Source: Saussurea involucrata (Eukaryota; Streptophyta; Magnoliopsida; Asterales; Asteraceae). From it: 64,000 bases of DNA. The notes beneath the pieces are model-generated. The model was not told the DNA's origin, made no database searches, and was given only the letters and a program-made list of their open reading frames with translations. Both the position numbers and the translations under genes were made by a program. The stretch spans positions 10,809,870 through 10,873,869 of the forward strand of contig CM066317.1 in assembly GCA_033807775.1 (NCBI GenBank). Reading direction: 5' to 3'. Numbering within the stretch: the first letter of the stretch is position 1; the number at the start of each line of letters is the position of its first letter. Of this stretch, positions 1 through 10,078 are shown piece after piece.

Positions 1-572
1 AAGACTATTATACATGTCCTATCCTTAATCTTAGATTTCCCAAAACACCCATTAATAACCAAAACCCACCAAGAACTTAACTAGTATTCAAGAACACTCC
101 TAAGGAATTAAAACATAACAAATGTAGGGATTGCTTACCTTGAATTTTTGCAACCAAGCTTCTTAATCCTTTCCTTCTTCTTTCCTTCAACCTCTCTCTC
201 GATCTCTCTCTCTTTCCACAAAGATAAACACACACACACTTGATGTTTTCAAAATAGCTAAGAAGAAGGAGATACCACTCCTTGTATCCAAAAAAGGACG
301 GTATGGAGGGAGCACCTCCATACCCCTTCCCCAACCACTCCCTAACCCATACTTTCCTTTCTTTTTTTCTTTCTTCTTTTTCTTTTCTTTTCTTTTTTTT
401 CTAATAAGAGAATGACCAAAGTAACCCTCTAGCTTTCCTAAAATATCAAAGACTAACCCTTAACTTATTTTTCCATAACTAACCAAAATAAAACCTATAT
501 AAATAAACTTCCGAATTCTAAGATACTAAAATACCACTGGTCAATTAATAATTAAAATACCTGGTTATTACA
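1..572 (-). mobile_element. LTR fragment, reverse orientation, cut by window edge
   Basis: Read on the minus strand this opens with TGTAATAACCAGG at 572 and runs leftwards off the window. It has the layout of the LTRs further right: an AT-rich leader, a CT/GA-rich tract (about 180-215 and 350-400), then a GGTAAGCAATCC stretch near 130-145 like that after the CT tract of the solo LTR at 36.6 kb. The only open frame (77-334) has no recognisable protein. The 3' end and any TSD lie outside the window, so solo versus full element cannot be told. Confidence 0.5.
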
Positions 573-1735
573 TATACATGGTCTTATATTTCGGCGACGG
601 TCCTATGCTTCATAAGACCGACGTCCTGAACTTAAGACGGTCTTACGATTACATTAACCATTAATGGTCAACAGTCGTTTCTTATGTTCATTAATGCAGG
701 TCTACAAACAATTATGGTGCAACGACCAGTAACGGACGAATCATCAATGACATTAATGGCCCGACAGTGGTTACAAAACCAATCATCAATGGCATTCAGA
801 GCCCGGCAGCGGTTACAAAGTGCGTCATAAAGGCACCATTAATGGCCAACGGAAGCTATAAAAGAGCCTATGCTGCAACCAATTCGGATTCATTCCAATT
901 TCCTCCATCGACTTCCTTAGCAACTCTACACCAGAAACACAGTAATTCACAAGACATTCGCACGAATACCGCAAAAGCATCTTCGCACGACAGTAGTACA
1001 AACCGCACGACATCAGTACAAACCGCACGACAAGCATACTTTTTCGCACGATTTACGCACGACACACGTCATTTACACACGACTAAGTCTTTATTTACAT
1101 TTATTTGTAATCTGTTGTACACAAATCATCTGTAACATAAGGACTTTCGCCCCTGTTTGGCGACTATAGTGCACCGTCGACTCTCATGAGTCGACCGCGG
1201 TTTTTTCCCTCGTTTTGGGGTTTTCCACGTCACCAAATCTCCTGTCTCTTTTACTTTTTCCTCGCGATTGTGTTCTTGGCTTGAGATACATTTCTTTAGA
1301 TGTTTAAAGTCCACATCGATCTTAAATTGTGCTTTTGTGCGATTTTTGGCATTAACAGGCACTATCGCGGCAAACGTACCGCGGCTCATCCCCCTTCTCG
1401 CGACATTGCCACGCGAAAGTGCTCTTGGGCACAATCGCGGGCATAGTTGTCGTGGTTGTATCGCATGGTGGAGGCCCCTCGCGACAGTGCCCTCGGCGAT
1501 AGTGACCATGTCACAGTCGCCGGACATAGTCGCACCAGGTACTCTTTGCCTCATAAACTTCGTCTTTCGATCCTGACTTCCTCGGTACCACCTTTAACCT
1601 CACCTAGCTTCGTCCTTCCCCGTTCTTCGTAAACTTGCAAGCCACTTGTTGTTCGTTGGCTAACTTTTTCTTGACGAAAGTTTACGGGTGTTACAAACCC
1701 TAGGTGCAAAATCGCTCAGAGGCTTTTGTCATGGT
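573..1735 (+). mobile_element. LTR-like promoter region, boundaries unclear
   Basis: Contains two near-duplicate segments (about 735-765 and 780-815, sharing an AATCATCAATG...GGTTACAAA pattern), a good TATA box CTATAAAAG near 857-865, then a stretch in which CGCACGA recurs about six times (957-1062). After 1360 the sequence becomes GC-rich, with repeated TCGCGAC/ATCGCGG words to about 1540, and near 1692 it reads GGGTGTTACA, the typical end of the LTRs in this window. I read it as one or two degraded LTRs. The frames at 767-1135 and 1126-1576 show no family I recognise. Confidence 0.35.
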
Positions 1736-1761
1736 TAAGAGGGTGTCACAATTTTACCAAA

Positions 1762-1831
1762 CATGTTTTGCCTCTCACCGATTAAGAGGTAACCTCTTAA
1801 TTGAATGATTCAAAGCTAAACAAACAACCCC
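1762..1831. mobile_element. Tourist-like MITE fragment
   Basis: Ends in CAAACAACCCC followed by TTA. The preceding bases (CTCTTAAT, GATTCA, AAGAGG words) match the inner part of the complete MITE at 6985-7225. The left end is missing or degraded. Confidence 0.4.
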
Positions 1832-2099
1832 TTAGTTAATAACAACAAATCTACTATATTTTAACATAAAAATAAAACTTATGCGGATGGAATAATCAAA
1901 AGAGTATGTGGAAAATGAGTAATGGAGTATATAGCAAGGTTTCTAGACAAAAATTTAGATAAAAAAAACTTACAGAAATAATGAGCAAATGAAAGACCAA
2001 TTAACTTTTTACAAAATCTGTTGTCCAATGTAATTAGTTAATACATGTTTGGGCCCTTAATATAATACTAAATTCTTTTTGGGTCTTATATATATTTAC

Positions 2100-2330
2100 C
2101 AAAGATGTTGTAGCCCAGTGGCCGGTAACATCCTGGGAGGGTCAGTGGTGGAAGCCCTGACTACCCGGGTTCGAGTCCCGTGGTGAGCACTTCTGCGGTA
2201 TCCCGATCGTGGGCCTGCCCAATTGGGCCGGGTCGTGGGTCGAGGGGGATTAGTCTGGGTGGCACCCTTAAGTGGGAGCCCGAGATACCTCCGAAAAGTG
2301 TGTGTGCGTAACTTGCCTTTCAAAAAAAAA
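2100..2330 (+). mobile_element. tRNA-derived SINE
   Basis: Starts with an RNA polymerase III A box (TAGCCCAGTGGC, about 2110-2121) and has a perfect-looking B box (GGTTCGAGTCC, about 2168-2178) at tRNA-like spacing. About 150 bp of tRNA-unrelated body follows, ending in an A-run at 2322-2330. This is the architecture of plant SINEs. The flanks are AT-rich, so a target-site duplication cannot be assigned with certainty. The open frame on the minus strand here is incidental. Confidence 0.8.
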
Positions 2331-2596
2331 TTATATACTATTTTTTTTTTGTCTTTTTTACTTACAATTTTTTTTAACTATTACTATATAGCACATAGTT
2401 AAATATTTTGGACCCCTATTTCCTTTGAGCCCTGGACATTCGCCCGACCCGTCCTCCCAAGGACGGCCCTGACACGAATCTTCGCCTACATACGAAATAG
2501 TGGAATACAGTAGAAGAATCATTCATGTCATGATACATTGATACCAATTACCAATGAAAGTACAGGACTAAACATGTAATAAAATCAAAGAGCAGG

Positions 2597-2612
2597 GGTA
2601 TATATATAAATA
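2597..2612 (+). promoter_or_regulatory. TATA box of the RPN7 gene
   Basis: A TATATATAAAT stretch lies about 80 bp upstream of the RPN7 start codon. This would place transcription start near 2635 and give a 5' leader of about 50 nt. No other ATG lies between the inferred start site and 2687. Confidence 0.55.
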
Positions 2613-2686
2613 TAAGTTCCTCCTTCCGCAAGTTAAGCACAACAAAGTTCAAAAACCCGTCGCCGGAGAGAAAAGATCGAGTCCCC

Positions 2687-5589
2687 ATGGAAGGTACAGA
2701 AGGCACACAGCAGCTTCACCTAGTGCTCGCCGACAAGTTATTCCTTCTCACACACTCCGATGTCGACGACATTGAAAAAGTCAGACTCCGCGACGAGGTC
2801 ACGTCCACCGTCGTCGCCGACGGTAACCACCACTATAACTACTCGATCGGATTTTATCACCTCCTTATACATTACATTAATTTTTTTTGCGTGTTTTGTG
2901 ATTTCTGATCAGTTTTTGGATTGTATGCTTTTCGTTTTGCAGATATGGCTCCGTTGTATGAAACCCTAACTGCGGGTTCTGTGTTGAAGTTGGACCAGAA
3001 GGTTTTAGATTCGATGCGTGTTAAGATTGAAGAGGAACTCAAGAAACTTGATGAAAAGTAAGAATATCTTTGTGCAGTAGTGTAGTTGCATGTACGATCA
3101 TTCTATGTTAATGTCTGAGCATGTATCGGCCTGGAGACCTCCAATCTGACAAAAACAGTATGTTGTTAGTTTCTTCATAAAGTTTGTTATGTTACTTCAT
3201 TTAAATTCGAGGTTAATATCTTAATGAAGGAAGTTTATGTTCTGAAATTGGTACGTGGTGATGACTTGTTTGTAATAGAGAAACCATAGCATTATGTGAA
3301 ACCTATTCAATATACTTGCAGACATATCTGAGTTGGTTGAAGTGAAAAGTCTGAAATGTGGGCATAGTACCACATAATATAAGATTCTAATTCAAGCTAG
3401 TGGAGTTTGGGTTCCAGTGCATTTTGGTAGTATGAATTTATCACAATGTGTGATAACTAAGAGTAATCTGAGGTGATCGTATATTCAGATTGTCGGAGAC
3501 CGTTGTACATTCATTGTTTGCTCAATTTGATTCTCGTTGAATGTCACGTTCTTCTATCTTTAACATGTGATACAATATGAGTGCCAACTGTTAAAACTTG
3601 AGTGGGCCTTACTCTTACCTTCTTAGTAGGTTCTGATCACGGAATGATATAGGACTTTTTCATATTACAGGAATTTAAGCAAGGTATAGAGTGGCTTGGA
3701 GCCATAAGCCATTGATATTTTGTCTTTTACATAAACCTAATCCTTATGATTTGTAACCATAGGATGGTTTTGAGTAATCCTAACATGTAATATCTGTAGC
3801 TGAGACTACTTCGATTACATCCCATTTGTGTTGGTATAGCAGTCTACTACAGGTTCAATAAAACAGTAGCTTTTTGAATTTGATGAGTTGAACAACATTG
3901 TTTGGATTTTGATCCTTGATGCAGATATTCTTGTGAAATTATGGTTTTCTTGAATTGATGTTCCAAATAGTGCATCTGGTTTGTATGATGTTGGTAGTTA
4001 AAGGGTTCAAGTCTTCACCAAGAAGTTTTTTTTATATCCCACACTGAGGCAGCGTACTTAAGTAACCATCACTAATTGCTATTTGCTTATTTATTAGGAT
4101 AGCTGACGCTGAGGAAAATTTAGGAGAAAGTGAAGTCCGAGAAGCTCATCTAGCTAAATCCTTGTTCTACATTCGGATTGGTGACAAGGTAGACAAACAA
4201 GGATAATTAATCAACTCTTTTAAACTTTCTGCTGTATTATGTCCACTATGTAAGCTTCTTTTTCATGTTTTTGTATGCACTTAGGAGAAGGCACTGGAAC
4301 AACTCAAGGTAACAGAGGGTAAAACAGTTGCTGTAGGACAAAGGATGGACTTGGTGTTTTATACGCTACAAATGGGTTTCTTCTACATGGATTTTGATCT
4401 TATTTCAAGAAGCATTGATAAAGCAAAGAAGTAAGTTGAAATTCTTGCCATCTTTGGTTGTTTTTGTGTTCTGTTCTCTTCACAGTCATAATGTTGTTGA
4501 CAGATTGTTTGAGGAAGGAGGTGACTGGGAGAGGAAGAACCGATTGAAAGTATATGAAGGCTTGTACTGCATGTCCACTCGCAACTTTAAAAAAGCCGCT
4601 GATCTGTTTCTTGATTCTATATCGACATTCACGACCTATGAACTTTTCCCGTATGATACTTTCATATTCTACACTGTCCTGGCAAGCATTATTTCATTGG
4701 ATAGAGTTTCTCTAAAGCAAAAGGTATTCATTATTTCTCCGCTTGGGTCCTGCTTAACTTGCTTTTTCCATCTTTTCTTACCATCAAATTCTGTTGACAT
4801 CTAAATTACTATTTACGGTGCAGGTTGTGGAAGCACCAGAGATTCTGACCGTAATAGGAAAAATTCCTTACTTATCTGAGTTTATGAACTCTTTGTATGA
4901 TTGCCAATACAAATCATTTTTCTCTGCTTTCGGTAAGTATATATTAAATTTTAATTTTAATAACATATATCTAATTGTGCTAAAATGCTATGTGCTCTTC
5001 TAGCATGATCTTTGTAAGCATTTTAGGCTGCTATAATTTTGTTTATTTATATGACTTGCATGCATGCTTGGTTGAAATAATATTTAATCTTTATTATTGC
5101 AGCTGGGCTTACGGAGCATATTAAGTTGGAACGCTATCTGTATCCACACTTTCGGTTTTATATGAGGGAAATAAGGACTGTTGTATATTCCCAATTCCTG
5201 GAATCTTACAAGAGTGTCACCATTGAAGCAATGGCAAAGGCATTTGGTGTGACAATAGATTTCATTGATCTGTAAGCTATTCGTCATTGTATTTTTAGTC
5301 CCCTAAAACTAGCTTAACGGAAACCCCTTCAGTCTCTTGTAAATCATAATTACACTAAATGGCTGATGACACCAAATCACCAACAACTTTATGGGTATCC
5401 TTTGTTGTGATCAGGGAGCTGTCACGTTTCATTGCAGCCGGGAAGCTTCATTGCAAGATTGATAAAGTTGCAGGTGTATTAGAAACTAATCGTCCAGATG
5501 CAAAGAACGCTCTCTATCAAGCAACTATTAAACAAGGGGACTTCTTGTTGAACCGGATTCAGAAGCTTTCTCGTGTTATTGATCTTTAG
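2687..5589 (+). CDS. RPN7: 26S proteasome regulatory subunit RPN7 (PSMD6 homologue)
   Basis: RPN7 is a structural subunit of the 19S lid of the 26S proteasome and helps hold the lid together through PCI-domain contacts; it acts in nucleus and cytosol in ubiquitin-dependent proteolysis. Eight exons join with matching phases: 2687-2822, 2943-3057, 4098-4188, 4285-4430, 4504-4723, 4824-4932, 5103-5271, 5415-5589, all with GT-AG introns. The product is 386 aa, about the length of Arabidopsis RPN7. Family signatures include MAPLYETL (about residue 47), IADAEENLGESEVREAHLAK (exons 2-3), FEEGGDWERKNRLKVYEGLY (exon 5), YLYPHFRFYMRE (exon 7) and the conserved tail LLNRIQKLSRVIDL. The N-terminal half is the RPN7 helical repeat region and the C-terminal third the PCI domain. 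No break or missing segment was seen. The start at 2687 gives the expected N-terminus (acidic, then HLVLADKLFLLTH). Confidence 0.97.
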
Positions 5590-5616
5590 GTATTTGAACA
5601 GATAAAATGGCCAACT

Positions 5617-6056
5617 TACCAATTTACCCCAGTGAGTTGTTTATATATTTTATATACTTTGATTAATAAAATATATATTTTTTATACAAGATATATCATT
5701 AGAAAGTTTGTCAACACGATTAAAATGACCAAAATCAAAAGTTTATGTACCAATTTTTATTTTACACCTTTTCTATATATTTTTTGAGTAAAGTAAAGTG
5801 AAAGTTTAAACAGCAATAAATACAATAAATAAAATTTAAAAAATGAATAAATTGTAGAGAGGGAGGTGTAATTAATATTTTAGAAGAGACTTAAGTTTTA
5901 TTTTGAGGTTATATTGGTAAAATATAGGTATGTTCCACCTTGTTCCATGGGTGGGGTTGGAACACGCCTGTTCCACTTTGTTGCACAGTGTTCCTGCCAA
6001 ACGTGGAACATGAACAGTGTTCCTGTTGTATTCTTCCAGTGTACCAAACGCACCCT
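5617..6056. repeat. Dispersed repeat, copy A (inverted relative to 25.5-26.0 kb)
   Basis: This segment is similar, in opposite orientation, to about 25500-26013. Shared landmarks are CAACACGATTAAAATGA, a long AT-rich stretch, a CCATGGGTGGGG/GGAACA-rich block, and a terminal ACCAAACGCACYCT. The ends resemble those of small hAT-type MITEs, but I cannot define a TSD. Copy A begins only about 28 bp after the RPN7 stop codon, so the RPN7 3' UTR probably lies in this repeat. Confidence 0.55.
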
Positions 6057-6984
6057 AACAGTAACAGACCCCCTAGTAAAACCCGTTAGAGTCCCACATC
6101 GGCTAGACTTGTACTGTTTCTCCTCAATAGATGCTATCATGCTAGAAGCCCAAAACCTCCCTTCTTTCCTTTAAGGGGTGGGATTCCCACATATTCTTAC
6201 ATGCATCAAAACCAAGATCTACCATAATGGACTCGACACTCTGGGGCAATCTGTACCCGTCTAGCCCCCTCTTGACACTCTGTGACAATCTAGTATCTGT
6301 TGGAGGGGGCGTGTTAGAGTCCACATCAGCTAGACTTGGATTATAATGCTGGAACCTCCCCTCTCTCACAAAGCTAAAGATTTCCACATATTCTGTTGGA
6401 GGGGTTGTGTTAGAGACCCAATTCAAGGGCTCTTTTGGAGAGTAATCTAACGGGGTTCCACATATTCTCACAAAACTAAAGATTTCGATACATTATAGTA
6501 AAACGTAAAACAACTGCTTTCACTATGCAGGCTCGTTGGTTAGGCTGTGCAGGATCTGCAACAATGGCTGCGTGGATTATGCATTAGCCAGGGATCGTAT
6601 GGTGGGTTTTAAGCGGTCGGTCTCCCTTTTTATTGTCATTAAGGAAACCAGGTAACCGAATGTTGGAAGAGGCCGAGAGATGTGAACCTTCATTGCACGC
6701 AAGATATTTTCCTTGGACGGATTCGATGGCACATTATTCTGTGTTTACGGTGGGTTACCAAGTTGTTTCAATTCTTTTACTTGGTGAGTAATGTTATATC
6801 CTCTAAAAGACACTTGGTAATCAAATGTTATATAGATTTTCACATACGATCATCATGTGTTGTTTGGGAAGAATTTATTTGAGGATATGATATGAAGAGT
6901 AAACTACAAATTTGGTCCTTGTGGTTTGTCAAAAGTAACATTTTTCGTTCTTGTGGTTTTTGAAATTACAAGATGATCATCTTA
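6057..6984. other. Spacer with old LTR-type fragments
   Basis: Two related stretches (about 6085-6180 and 6310-6400) share GTTAGAGTCCACATC..CTAGACTTG and CAAAACTAAAGATTTC words, as in small LTR or TRIM remnants. From 6525 to 6880 there is non-repetitive sequence with only short frames. No gene is supported. Confidence 0.4.
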
Positions 6985-7225
6985 GGGGCTGTTTGGCGGT
7001 TGCTGAATGGCTTAGTGCAGAATGATTAAGTGATCAGAATGATTAAGAGACTTTTACCATATAGTGCAAAATGAAATATGGTTGTTTGGTAATTGTTTAG
7101 AATGAAATCAGGGTGCTGAATGGTTAAGGGAGGCCTAGGATGCTAAATCATTCAGAGGGTTTTACCTCTTAGCGATTCAGAGGTTGCCTCTTAATGGAAC
7201 CATTAAGAAGTAAACAAACAGCCCC
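6985..7225. mobile_element. Complete Tourist-like MITE (PIF/Harbinger type)
   Basis: Perfect 11-bp terminal inverted repeats (GGGGCTGTTTG ... CAAACAGCCCC) are flanked on both sides by the trinucleotide TTA (6982-6984 and 7226-7228), the TSD expected of PIF/Harbinger elements. The 241-bp body is non-coding. Relatives in this window lie at about 1762-1831, 42480-42690 and 49608-49868. Confidence 0.85.
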
Positions 7226-7764
7226 TTAGTTTGCAAAAGGCCCAAAGTTGGTTCCTCAGTCTAATGTCTGTCAACTTTTTTATGTTAAATGAGCACCTTT
7301 TTGTTCTTTTTTTTATCATTTTTTGTCCTTTACTCAATCAAGGACCAAAATCATAGAATCGGTTTTGATTTGAGTAAACGTATTCTTTTGATAAAATGAT
7401 GAAAATGCCCCTCGTTTAAAGGAATATATTTACCGGCTGTTAAAGGGAGGGGTCAAATCCGAACAGTTTTGTAAACCATGATGAATAATATCTTGTAATT
7501 TTGAATCTGTAAGGACAAAAAGTGGACAAGAGTTTTTGGAATTTTTTTTACGTTCCAAATTTTGGGGGCTAGGCTCTATCAACGGGGTAGGTTGTGCATC
7601 GTGTTGGAATCGAAACTAAAAGATATAAAATCATAGAGCGAGTAGAAATATTGGTTGGAATCTGTTTAGAATCGGTTTTCCGTTATATTATGAACGATAA
7701 ATACTTGCAATACAAATGTCATTGGACGCATTTATAAAGTTTCACAAAGTCTTTCCAATTCTAA

Positions 7765-8351
7765 GGGGGTGTTTGGTTCGCAGAATGAAATTTGGTGAAA
7801 TTGGAATCCATCGAAGGAATTTACTTTGAAAGAATGGAAATGAAATTTGATGGAGTTTGACTATGCATTTTGATTGTGTTTGGTTGGATGGAATTGAAAT
7901 GAAATCTCTAAAATAATCATAATCTTCATCTTTGTTCGGGGGGAGGACAGTGGCGTTGGCTAGGAGGGGTGGGTGGGGAAGGCAGGGGCACGTTGGGGGT
8001 AGGGGTGGGGTAAGGGGAACGATTGGGTGGGGGTGGCGACATGAGGGGATTGGCAGGGGTGGGATGTGGGAAGTAGGACATGGTGGGGGTGGGTGGGGTG
8101 GGGTGGGGGCGTGACAATGATAATAGTTGCGTGCTTGTGGTCGAGCAATGGGTGGTCGGTGTTGGTTAAATTAAATGCAAAATCCATTCAATTCCTTCCA
8201 TTAGGTCAAGGAATGATGAATTCATTGATTTGTGGAATTCAAAAGATTCCATTCGTTTCAAAAATTGAACCAAACAAAAGAATTGAAATTTGATTAAAGA
8301 AATGTGTACAGTTCCATCAAATTCCTATGAATTTCGTGAACCAAACGACCC
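7765..8351. mobile_element. Tourist-like MITE with a G-rich insert
   Basis: Termini GGGGGTGTTTGGTTCGCAG and (reverse complement) GGGTCGTTTGGTTCACG form an imperfect TIR flanked on both sides by TAA (7762-7764, 8352-8354). Both arms also share inner GAATGGAAT/AATTCC words. The centre (about 7938-8112) is a strongly strand-biased G-rich tract, described separately. No coding capacity is credible; the overlapping frames are low-complexity. Confidence 0.7.
7938..8112. repeat. G-rich low-complexity tract inside a MITE
   Basis: About 175 bp in which the plus strand is almost free of C and carries many GGGG/GGGGG runs separated by 1-7 bases (GGGTGGGG, TTGGGGGTAGGGGTGGGG, GGTGGGGTGGGGTGGGGG). The pattern is compatible with G-quadruplex formation. 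No repeat unit of constant length is clear. Confidence 0.75.
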
Positions 8352-9336
8352 TAAAGATCTCAAACAATTTTATAAATAGTTAAAATGTCTTCTAAATTAT
8401 CTTAAGTTGTCCCTTAAGTGAAAATGTTGACATATAAAAAGTGATTTTCGGTTTTTGGGTTTAAACGTGTCAAAGTTGGCGAACCTAACAATACCATGCA
8501 ACACAGTTGATTTCATGATCGTATATTTGTATAAACTAGTTAGGGTTCGATTTTGATAATTGTAATGTGAGAGTTATAATTCTTTTGGGGATGAGCTTCT
8601 TATCAAATCTTCAAATAACTAACTAATTGGTTATTATACAACTTGAAATAACAAAAACATGTTAAAACACTATATTTTTTAAACATAATTTTATTACAAT
8701 CAATTATTCATACTATAGTACAACCATTTGATTTATTAAGCCACTTCCAAAAAAATATATAATAATTTATTGAATCTATATGTTTACCCAAGTTGTCGGG
8801 ATTTTTCTTACGAAGAGAAAGGGAAAGAAAGTAATGTGTTCTCAAAGTTTTTTTAAGAAAGAAAAGCAAAATAAAGTTGATTTTCCTCCCGAAACTTTCC
8901 TCTCAAAAGTGGGAGGAAGACGGAAGAAAAAAAAATGAAAGAAGCTATTAACAATTTCTAATATTTTATAAAATTATACATTTACACGCCTACACATCAA
9001 TTACATTTCACTATAAAATAAATAAGGATATATTTATAAAAATAACATATTTCTTTTTATTTATCTTCCACTCAAGAACATGATTTTTTTTTTCTTTCTA
9101 TTTCCTTTGTTTCTCTTCACTCTAACTAAAGAATTTCATTTTTTTTTTCCTTTCCAAAGTCAAAGACTATCTAATTTAAACATAAGGGACCTCTTTTTAA
9201 ATGCTTACCCAGTAAACATTTATCAATAACAATTAGCACTTTCACTTATCTTATCGATAAGAATGATAACAAAATAAAGTCTTTTTGATAAAAGAACTTG
9301 TACCCTTTAGAAAGAGGTTCTAGCATGCACTCCACA
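8352..9336. other. AT-rich spacer
   Basis: No gene is visible. From about 8810 to 9170 there are purine/pyrimidine-rich stretches (GAAAGAAAG, TTTCTTTCC). The segment 9180-9310 resembles the GTTTACC/TTACCCGGT-type MITE seen at 11.3 and 54.4 kb. Confidence 0.4.
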
Positions 9337-9817
9337 TAGGCCTGTCAAACGTGTCGTGTCGGGTTCAAAGTTAAATGGGTTGAGAGTGTCTGACCCTAAT
9401 CCGGCTCATTTAATAAACGGGTCAGAAAATCTCAACCCTAACCCGACCCACCTAACCCGCCATGACCCGCCTAACCCGTTTAACATTTATAAAACTAAAA
9501 ATTAAATATCGAAAATACACAAAAAAATTACAAATCCAAAATTCAAATGAAAGCATTAGAAATCTAAATTTTATAGTTCTAACTAAATCCAAAACATTAA
9601 AAATCCAAAGCATTAAAAAGAATTATAATATACCTAAACGGGTTATTCAGGTCATTTTCGAGTTGAAATTTTTGACCCTGACTTTACCCTTTTAATTTTC
9701 ATGTCGTGTCGTGTCAACCTGTTTACTTAAACGGGTTGAAATATATTACCCAAACCCGTTTATTTCGTGTCGAGTTCGTATCGGATTAGCGTGTCGTGTC
9801 AGTTTTTTATAGGTCTA
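9337..9817. mobile_element. hAT-type non-autonomous element with 8-bp TSD
   Basis: The element begins TAGGCCTGTCAAAC and ends GTTTTTTATAGGTCTA, giving imperfect hAT-like inverted ends. It is flanked by the perfect 8-bp duplication ACTCCACA (9329-9336 and 9818-9825), the TSD length of hAT transposons. Subterminal regions are rich in ACCCGNC/GGGTCA words, a common feature of this MITE type. It is 481 bp and non-coding. A related fragment lies at 27130-27245. Confidence 0.85.
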
Positions 9818-10078
9818 ACTCCACATATAAAGTACACAACAAGGGCCCAGCACCAACTCCAGAATTCAATTGTAGCATTGCAGCCACATTTAACAGATAT
9901 GCCCCAATTGTTTTACTCATTTCTCACATGGTCCATGGCTCAAATTTTGTTCAACAAATTAGTGGCCACTTGAATCACGTAAACACTCAACAAAACCCCT
10001 TTATCTATTTAGTTTCCTTTCTCTCTATTTTCAAGAATAGTCGAACACAAGACGCAATTTTACAGTATAGATTACAGA

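Noticed and set aside
767..1576. Overlapping frames of 102-142 aa on both strands
   Set aside because: They overlap LTR-like sequence with repeated GC words, have no recognisable domain, and exist on both strands because stop codons are rare in GC-rich DNA.
7926..8117. Pro-rich protein frame on the minus strand
   Set aside because: It is the translation of a G-rich/C-rich low-complexity tract inside a MITE.
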